DNA from: an uncultured Ilumatobacter sp.
GTDB taxonomy: Bacteria > Actinomycetota > Acidimicrobiia > Acidimicrobiales > Ilumatobacteraceae
NCBI GenBank assembly: GCA_937905835.1
Contig: CALCXK010000004.1
Location: forward strand, 1 to 6,695
Reading direction: 5' to 3'
Length of the DNA stretch: 6,695 bases
The notes under the pieces were generated by a model, which saw only the letters and a list, made by a program, of their open reading frames with translations, was not told the DNA's origin and did not search any database. Numbering within the stretch: the first letter of the stretch is position 1; each line of letters starts with the position of its first letter. Shown piece after piece: positions 1 to 4,536 of the stretch. The position numbers and the translations under genes were made by a program.

Positions 1-417
1 GTACCCGAAGAACAGGAACGAGATCGAGAGCACCACGAGCTCGATGCCGATGGTGACGAGCTGGGCGATCACGATGGAGAACACCAGGTGCTCGTGAGGG
101 AATGCCACCTTCTTGATCAGGCTCGCCCCACCCTGGACATTGCCGATCGCAGCGGTGACCGAGATGGAGAAGAACTGGAACGGCAAGAGGCCCGAGAGGA
201 AGTAGAGCGGGAAGTTGTCGAGGCCACTCGCTGCGCCGCGTGGCGCGTTGCCGTCGAAGACCTTCAAGAAGATGATGCTGAAAATGATCATCTGGCTCAA
301 CGGGTTGAGGAGGCTCCAGGCCCAGCCAAGAATCGACTTGCGGTAGCGCGTCCTGAGCTCCTTTTGAGACAGGAGATACAACAGGTTGCGCTGTCCGAGC
401 GCGGTCCTTATCGACAT
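1..417 (-). CDS. ABC-2 type polysaccharide export permease (N-terminal part)
   Basis: This is the membrane subunit of an ABC exporter of the Wzm/TagG/KpsM kind, which moves lipid-linked polysaccharide across the cytoplasmic membrane. The 139 visible residues begin with a short amphipathic stretch containing QKELRTRYRKSILGW (residues 18-32) and continue W-x-L-L-N-P-L. This is the classic entry signature of ABC-2 permeases. Hydrophobic spans lie near residues 41-53, 71-86 and 110-138. The SLIKKVAFPHE segment (99-109) matches the conserved loop with IKK and FP before the next membrane helix. An in-frame TAA lies five codons upstream, so the ATG at 417 is the first possible start. About half of a usual permease of roughly 260 residues is present; the gene is cut by the window edge, not broken. 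Known families place the partner ATPase next to the permease, so it is expected beyond the left edge. Confidence in the family is high; the substrate is inferred from the glycosyltransferase neighbours. Confidence 0.93.
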   Translation of the reverse strand, partial: MSIRTALGQRNLLYLLSQKELRTRYRKSILGWAWSLLNPLSQMIIFSIIFLKVFDGNAPRGAASGLDNFPLYFLSGLLPFQFFSISVTAAIGNVQGGASLIKKVAFPHEHLVFSIVIAQLVTIGIELVVLSISFLFFGY

Positions 418-427
418 GCGGGGCGAA

Positions 428-434
428 CCTTATA
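428..434 (-). promoter_or_regulatory. Possible -10 box or weak ribosome site before the permease
   Basis: Read leftward, this stretch is TATAAGG, ending 10 bases before the permease ATG. TATAAG could serve as a -10 hexamer giving a very short leader, while AAGG could act as a loosely spaced Shine-Dalgarno sequence. No good -35 hexamer is seen 16-18 bases upstream. The 211-bp gap before the permease makes a separate promoter plausible, but this is weak evidence. Confidence 0.25.
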
Positions 435-604
435 CACCGGCAGCGCTGATCGTCTCCATGCTCGGCGTCGGCGCCAGATGCCACATAGCCTGTCCTCGTG
501 CAGCCCGACCCCGTGGAACAGCAACCGAACGACTTGCAGCAGGCATCACGTGCGAACCTGCAGTCGAATCGACATGTCGGCCAAACTCTATTCAGCTGAT
601 ATGG

Positions 605-616
605 GAGCGGCCGCTC
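605..616. repeat. Perfect 12-bp palindrome, GAGCGGCCGCTC
   Basis: The sequence GAGCGGCCGCTC is its own reverse complement and has no spacer. It begins 13 bp beyond the stop of the membrane-protein gene. It could be an operator half-site pair or the base of an RNA hairpin, but no T tract follows on the minus strand, so it is not a typical terminator. In G/C-rich DNA such palindromes also occur by chance. Confidence 0.4.
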
Positions 617-628
617 GTGGCGGGCTGC

Positions 629-2173
629 TCACGCCGTCAGCAACTGGAACACTGTGTTCAGAGCAGCGAGGGCAGCAACACCCCAAACTGCAAACAGCGT
701 CGGTCGGCGCTGAACTGCACTGGCCGCAGCGATGGCCATCAACGGAACCAACGGCAGCGCGAACCTGGCCGGAGCCGCAAAGTCTTGATTGCTGAAGTAC
801 GCGAAATAGAAGGTGTAGAACGGCCCAGCTGCAAGCAGCATGACCACGGTGATTCGTGACAACCAAGTGAGGCGGGCGCTGCTGACGACAACGACGGCGG
901 CGCTGAACAACGGTGCGATCAGGAGCCAATTGGTGAGTTCGAGACCAGCGATCGTCAACTGTGAGCGAAGCGGGGGAGACAGGTATGGGTTTCTGGCCGG
1001 AGTGAACGTCGAGCTCAGTTGGGCGATGACCTTCTCGAACGACACGCTTTCGGTGCGATGGACGACGAACATTGGCGCGCTGCCCATCGAATCAGTCGAC
1101 CCGGAGACTTGTGCCGCTGGAAAGAACCTGGAGCGGAGACGCTCGGCTACTTCGAGGCGGAACAGCAGCAAGGCCGGAAGGATCGTCAAGGGCGCAAGAC
1201 GTTGCGCCAACGACGCCATTGCATCAGGGGTCCGGCGCACCATGAGATACAGCCCGCACGCGGCTACCGCCAGGATGTTCGTCGCTTCGACAAGGTTCAC
1301 GCCGACGTAGACGAGGGGGATCCACCACCACCGAAGTCGCCCCGCTTCGTACTTCACGGTGGCGAGGGTGGCCAAGGCCCCTGTCAGCATCAAGCTCACG
1401 TCAGCGTTGACGGTGGCTCCGGCATGGAAGATCGTGAGTGGTGTTACCAACAAAAGTACGATGACAGGTGCACGCGATCGCCGTCTGAGGCCGAGGCATG
1501 CCATCAGGTACCAGGTCACCGAGAGCGCAGCCGCCAACCACACGGCGCCAAGCATTCGGGCTGCGGTGACCTTGCTCTCGAAGAGACCGACGGCTGTAAG
1601 GAGGCGGGCGCCGACCCCTGTTGTCACGTAGTACGGAGGGAACTGCGATGCAGCCGTGTTGAAACCATTCTCCTGAAAATCATTGGGGTCGTAGGTGGCC
1701 AACCCGCAAGCCGGCCCGACGTAACCAGGGGCATCGACGCTCCGACACGCTGCCTCGGCGAGGGCCTCTTGTCCGACGCGGTCGTTGCGGACCGGAATGT
1801 CGAAGTCCCCCGCTCGGATGACGTAGTCAATGTGCTGCAGCTCGTCGATCGGCGACAGCGACTCGTAGCTCCTCACGTGGAGTCCCACAAGCAACATCGA
1901 CGCCACCAGCAACAGTCCGCAGATCTTCCAATCGGTGCGTGTCCAGATTGGCGCCGGAGATGAGTCTTGATCTTCGGGATCTTCGGGAGTTGCGGTGTTC
2001 GCAGGTCCGGCGCCGCCGTTGGCTTCGGTCAAGGTTGTCGAGTCGACAGACTCCTGATCGGATCCAAGATCGCCGGTGCCCTCGGGCTCCACTGGCTTCG
2101 AGGAGAATCTGACCACGGGTAGCGAAGATATAACTGCTCGGATGCTTCGCGAGCCCAGCAAGTCGAAGGCCAC
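629..2173 (-). CDS. Polytopic membrane protein, DUF2142/GT-C glycosyltransferase-like
   Basis: Probable membrane enzyme of the GT-C fold, which uses a polyprenyl-phosphate sugar to glycosylate an acceptor on the outer face of the membrane. The 514 residues start with about 80 residues that look disordered and acidic (Pro, Glu, Asp, Gly, Ser and Thr rich, residues 27-73). A first membrane helix follows at about 83-100, then an outside loop carrying SPIDELQH (107-114) and QFPPYY (177-182). An acidic pair soon after TM1 and a PP-x-Y element are typical of DUF2142 and related GT-C proteins. Further hydrophobic spans lie near 183-199, 205-228, 235-260, 282-312, 322-339, 405-431, 440-459, 470-487 and 491-513. 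GTG at 2173 is chosen because an in-frame TAG lies three codons upstream, and AGG sits five bases before it. It follows the two-domain glycosyltransferase by 35 bp and is probably in the same operon. The GT-C assignment rests on topology and two motifs. A non-enzymatic membrane protein of the same locus is the main alternative. Confidence 0.8.
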   Translation of the reverse strand: MAFDLLGSRSIRAVISSLPVVRFSSKPVEPEGTGDLGSDQESVDSTTLTEANGGAGPANTATPEDPEDQDSSPAPIWTRTDWKICGLLLVASMLLVGLHVRSYESLSPIDELQHIDYVIRAGDFDIPVRNDRVGQEALAEAACRSVDAPGYVGPACGLATYDPNDFQENGFNTAASQFPPYYVTTGVGARLLTAVGLFESKVTAARMLGAVWLAAALSVTWYLMACLGLRRRSRAPVIVLLLVTPLTIFHAGATVNADVSLMLTGALATLATVKYEAGRLRWWWIPLVYVGVNLVEATNILAVAACGLYLMVRRTPDAMASLAQRLAPLTILPALLLFRLEVAERLRSRFFPAAQVSGSTDSMGSAPMFVVHRTESVSFEKVIAQLSSTFTPARNPYLSPPLRSQLTIAGLELTNWLLIAPLFSAAVVVVSSARLTWLSRITVVMLLAAGPFYTFYFAYFSNQDFAAPARFALPLVPLMAIAAASAVQRRPTLFAVWGVAALAALNTVFQLLTA

Positions 2174-2208
2174 GACGACCTACACCATGAGGACCCGGTG
2201 GGCTGTCG

Positions 2209-3921
2209 TTACAAGCCGATGCGCTTGATTGAGCGTCGGACAGCCGTCGTGAACGTGTCGGGTTTGGTTGCGCCGTGGCCAGCGAAGGTTGGCTCGTCGA
2301 GTGGCCACTCGAGCCAGTCGAACCAGAGAGGCGAGAGTCGTGGGTTGTAGTAGGGGTCGTTGCGCAACTCGTGTGCCCAACGCTGCTCGATGTAAGCGGT
2401 CTCTCTTGGCAGAACTTCGCCGATTCGCGTCCGGCTCTCAAAGTGGTACCAGAGCGAATGCGGCGTCCAAACAATCCGATAACCAGCGGCACGGACGCGC
2501 AGCGACAAGTCGACATCGTTGTAGTTGAGTGGTAGCTCTTCGGGAAACCCGCCTAACTCGTTGAAGAGCTCAGCGGACATCATCGCGACTGCGGCGGTGA
2601 CGCCGCTGCATTCGCGCGCGACCGCAAGCGGCCGAAGTGGCAATGGGCCCGGCGAGGTGCCCGACCAACCTGTGCTCGCGTGATGAGGGCCATGGAAGTA
2701 GACGTGACCACCGTGCTGGACTGTGCCGTCGTCGAAGAGCAGCTTGGCTCCGACCATGCCGACAGGGCCCGAGGTTCCTTCGCTTGGGCCCGTCACAAGG
2801 CCGACGAGCGTCTGGATGCTGTCTGGCTCGATTAACTCGGTGTCGTCATTGAGAAACAGCAGGAGATCGCCTGACGCGGCGGCGGCTCCCTCGTTCATCT
2901 TCGTCGAGAAGTTGAACTCGCCGTGGTGTTCGACCAGCACGAGGCGCTCACCGACGAGGTCTTGGAGCGTGGTGATCACCGCAGGAGGGGTGTCGTCGTC
3001 GACGATGACGACAAACTCAAGGTCGGGGTAGGTCGACCGTTCGACAATGCTGCGCACGGCCTCGACGACGAAGCACCGGCTGATCCCCCAGATGTAGCCC
3101 GCCGACCCGCGAGTTGGAATGAGGACACTGACCAGCGGAGGTGGAGACGGCAATGTGTGCCGGACCCGATAAATACCCTCCTGTTCTGTCGTGTCGACAG
3201 TTGCGTCGAGACCGATTCGCTCGCAGTGCTCGGCCACAGCGCGCTGGCCGGCATCGAACGCCCACGGCTTTGCATCGACGCCGGCCGCGACGCTGGTGGG
3301 AGCCTGACGCCAGTGATAGAGCACCTCGGGGACATGCACGATCTGTCGGGCGGTTTCGCCAAGTCGGAGCACGAGGTCGTGGTCCTGGGCGCCGTCGAAC
3401 CCGGAACGAAATCCGCCGAGGTCCACGACGAGCTTGCGTCGCGCCATGACGAAGTGGGTGATGTAGTTCTGATTTCGCAGTCGTTCCGGCGACCATTGGG
3501 GCTTGAGGCACGGCCCAATGTGCTGGCCGCTGGCGTCGAGGAAGTCGTGGTCGCTATAGACGAGGTCAACGCAATCGTCGAAAGCCGCGAGCATCGTGGC
3601 GATCGCGTCTCTTCGGAGTACGTCGTCATGGTCGAGGAAGGCCACGAACTCGCCAGTGGCTGCGGCGAGCCCGTCATTGCTCGCGGCCACGATTCCTCCC
3701 TGCGTCGCGCGACGCAGAACAATGTTGCTGCTCCGGTCGGCCGATCGACGAAGGAGTTCGGCGACACCGTCACGCGTGGACCCGTCGTCCACGATGATGT
3801 GTTCGACGCGGTTCGCTGTCTGCAGCTCAACCGATTCGAGGCAGGCCGCGAGATGAGCCGGGTCGGGATCGAAGACCGGCGTGATCACCGAGACCAACGG
3901 ATCGATGAGCCGCTCTTTCAT
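2209..3921 (-). CDS. Two-domain family 2 glycosyltransferase
   Basis: Cytoplasmic glycosyltransferase with two consecutive GT-A (GT2) domains, a form common in O-antigen and rhamnan-type loci. Domain 1 covers about residues 8-240: the VSVITPVFDPD start strand (10-20), DDGS (45-48), the metal/nucleotide-binding DHDD (97-100) and QDHDL (179-183) at the catalytic-base position. Domain 2 covers about 262-500: VSVLIPTRG (264-272), VDDD (307-310), LNDD (357-360), GGF then YNDVDLSLR (467-475), and LWYHFES (490-496). Both domains keep their acidic motifs, so both may be active and add two different linkages (inference). The C-terminal tail (500-570) is rich in Trp and Arg and may sit at the membrane. 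The 570-residue length fits the two-domain class. The ATG overlaps the upstream TGA as ATGA and has no Shine-Dalgarno sequence, indicating translational coupling to the coiled-coil gene. Donor and acceptor sugars cannot be read from the sequence. The family call is firm. Confidence 0.95.
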   Translation of the reverse strand: MKERLIDPLVSVITPVFDPDPAHLAACLESVELQTANRVEHIIVDDGSTRDGVAELLRRSADRSSNIVLRRATQGGIVAASNDGLAAATGEFVAFLDHDDVLRRDAIATMLAAFDDCVDLVYSDHDFLDASGQHIGPCLKPQWSPERLRNQNYITHFVMARRKLVVDLGGFRSGFDGAQDHDLVLRLGETARQIVHVPEVLYHWRQAPTSVAAGVDAKPWAFDAGQRAVAEHCERIGLDATVDTTEQEGIYRVRHTLPSPPPLVSVLIPTRGSAGYIWGISRCFVVEAVRSIVERSTYPDLEFVVIVDDDTPPAVITTLQDLVGERLVLVEHHGEFNFSTKMNEGAAAASGDLLLFLNDDTELIEPDSIQTLVGLVTGPSEGTSGPVGMVGAKLLFDDGTVQHGGHVYFHGPHHASTGWSGTSPGPLPLRPLAVARECSGVTAAVAMMSAELFNELGGFPEELPLNYNDVDLSLRVRAAGYRIVWTPHSLWYHFESRTRIGEVLPRETAYIEQRWAHELRNDPYYNPRLSPLWFDWLEWPLDEPTFAGHGATKPDTFTTAVRRSIKRIGL

Positions 3922-4241
3922 CGGTTGAATGTCGCGAGTTGGCGCTGGAATCGTCGGACGACGCGGCCGCCCATATGTCTTGCACGTTGCAGCACGATGC
4001 GATGGAGTTTGCCGATGTTGTGTCGCGCTTGCCCGAGGGCAACCGTGAGTTCCATTATCTCGCCACGCAGTTCACCGTTGGCCTGCTCGGCAATTTTGAC
4101 GGCCTCGCTCGCCCCAACAAGTTCAGTCCGAAGATCGTCGTAGCTCTGCTCAAGTGGCCCGACGAGGCGTCGTAAACGCTTGTTTTCAGCGATAAGCGCC
4201 TCGACGTCGTGGACCACTGGGTCTTGGTCCACTTCACTCAT
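3918..4241 (-). CDS. Small coiled-coil protein coupled to a glycosyltransferase
   Basis: I do not recognise a named family. The 107-residue product is highly charged and predicted by eye to be helical. Residues about 11-80 show a heptad-like spacing of Leu, Ile, Val and Ala among Glu, Arg, Lys and Gln, typical of a coiled coil. The final 28 residues are strongly basic (eight Arg from residue 81 on) with hydrophobic residues between them, suiting contact with a membrane or acidic partner. There is no signal peptide or membrane span. It is the first gene of the leftward unit, and its TGA overlaps the ATG of the two-domain glycosyltransferase (ATGA). This points to fixed stoichiometry and perhaps direct interaction. 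Coiled coils are known to organise polymerase complexes and set chain length in some O-antigen systems (WbdD with WbdA in E. coli). A similar scaffold role here is inference. The ATG at 4241 lies six bases after a TACACT hexamer, so the message may be leaderless. Confidence 0.8.
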   Translation of the reverse strand: MSEVDQDPVVHDVEALIAENKRLRRLVGPLEQSYDDLRTELVGASEAVKIAEQANGELRGEIMELTVALGQARHNIGKLHRIVLQRARHMGGRVVRRFQRQLATFNR

Positions 4242-4247
4242 AGCTCA

Positions 4248-4253
4248 AGTGTA
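4248..4253 (-). promoter_or_regulatory. Candidate -10 box for the leftward operon
   Basis: Read leftward, TACACT fits the TAnnnT pattern of a -10 element and ends six bases before the ATG at 4241. Transcription would then start at or next to the A of that ATG, giving a leaderless message. This is consistent with the lack of a Shine-Dalgarno sequence there. No clear -35 hexamer is seen 17 bases upstream, so the call is tentative. Confidence 0.35.
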
Positions 4254-4321
4254 TCTTCTCGCCGATTGGTGCTCGCGGTGCTCGATCAGCAATGTCATGG
4301 CACAAGGCTGTGTAGGCAAAC

Positions 4322-4350
4322 CTGAACATCAATCACTCTCAGAGTACGCT
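4322..4350 (+). promoter_or_regulatory. Candidate promoter for the rightward gene
   Basis: CTGAAC (4322-4327) and TACGCT (4345-4350) stand 17 bases apart and resemble -35 and -10 hexamers; the -35 matches only three of six consensus bases. Transcription would begin near 4357, giving a leader of about 180 bases before the ATG at 4537. That leader would contain the hairpin at 4404-4461. Chance matches of this quality are common, so confidence is low. Confidence 0.3.
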
Positions 4351-4403
4351 TCGCCCGATGTGTGAACCCGTCGCAGTCCGCGATGGCGTGGGTGTACAGC
4401 GGC

Positions 4404-4461
4404 AAAGAATCCACGCTCGACTTCACAAGAAGCAATTCCGGAGTCGGGTGTCGAATTTTTT
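4404..4461 (+). terminator. Terminator-like hairpin in the leader (possible attenuator)
   Basis: In rightward RNA, 4413-4424 pairs with 4440-4451 without interruption: twelve pairs, three of them G-U. Above a small internal loop, GAA (4429-4431) pairs with TTC (4436-4438) around a GCAA tetraloop. Below, after one bulged base and one mismatch, AAAGAAT (4404-4410) can pair with ATTTTTT (4455-4461). About 23 pairs form in 58 bases, and six T residues (4456-4461) follow the core stem after four bases. The three G-U pairs become A-C mismatches on the opposite strand, so the structure favours rightward RNA. It lies 75 bases before the ATG of the fusion gene, with no rightward gene before it. This makes an attenuator or a structured leader more likely than an ordinary end-of-gene terminator (inference). 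The four-base gap between core stem and T tract is longer than ideal. Confidence 0.5.
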
Positions 4462-4525
4462 AGAGCTGGTCGTATTCCACCCGACGAATCGCCAACACAA
4501 TGGGTCCAAAACTGCGCAACGGTCG

Positions 4526-4529
4526 GGAG
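4526..4529 (+). promoter_or_regulatory. Ribosome binding site of the glycosyltransferase fusion
   Basis: GGAG, within GGGAG, lies seven bases before the ATG at 4537. This is the best Shine-Dalgarno match at any gene start in the window and supports this start codon. It contrasts with the coiled-coil and two-domain glycosyltransferase genes, which have none. Confidence 0.7.
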
Positions 4530-4536
4530 TTCCGGC

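Larger units (their letters stand above)
418..628. other. Intergenic gap between membrane protein and permease
   Basis: This 211-bp stretch separates two co-oriented minus-strand genes. I see no convincing gene: the possible frames are short and match no family I recognise. It holds a perfect 12-bp palindrome (605-616), an 8-bp palindrome TCAGCTGA (592-599), a GTCGA/TCGAC inverted repeat (563-573) and the TATAAGG motif close to the permease start. No hairpin followed by a T tract is visible on either strand, so intrinsic termination between the genes is not supported. A promoter for the permease is the likeliest content (inference). Confidence 0.5.
4242..4536. other. Divergent intergenic region with structured leader
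   Basis: These 295 bp lie between the leftward operon and the rightward glycosyltransferase fusion and must contain the promoters for both. Visible elements are a leftward -10 candidate next to 4241, a rightward -35/-10 candidate (4322-4350), a long imperfect hairpin with T tract (4404-4461), and an 8-bp inverted repeat GTCGGGTG/CACCCGAC (4443-4450 and 4478-4485). A ribosome site lies just before 4537. An 80-codon frame starts at ATG 4358 and runs to 4600, overlapping the start of the fusion gene in another frame. Its mixed codon third positions and a TTA codon argue against a normal conserved protein. The frame of the fusion gene itself is closed by a TGA at 4363 and offers no earlier start. 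Confidence 0.6.

Noticed and set aside
410..576. Repeated ATCGACATG at 410-418 and 568-576, giving two ATGTCGAT starts on the minus strand.
   Set aside because: Only nine bases match and the flanks differ. The upstream copy opens a frame of nine codons. Chance is the simplest explanation.
605..616. The 12-bp palindrome as an intrinsic terminator after the membrane-protein gene.
   Set aside because: There is no loop and no T tract after it on the minus strand, so the terminator model fails.
88..795. A 235-codon plus-strand frame spanning the permease and the gap.
   Set aside because: The minus strand here encodes a clear ABC-2 permease. The plus-strand translation is low-complexity and crosses the permease, the intergenic gap and the end of the membrane-protein gene.
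1019..1963. A 314-codon open frame on the plus strand.
   Set aside because: It is antisense to the membrane-protein gene. Its product is rich in His, Gln, Arg and Cys with no domain, so it is treated as a shadow.
2923..4143. A 406-codon open frame on the plus strand.
   Set aside because: It lies opposite the two-domain glycosyltransferase, whose motifs are unmistakable. The translated plus-strand product has no recognisable family and is rich in Asp, Arg, Val and Glu, as expected of an antisense shadow in G/C-rich DNA.
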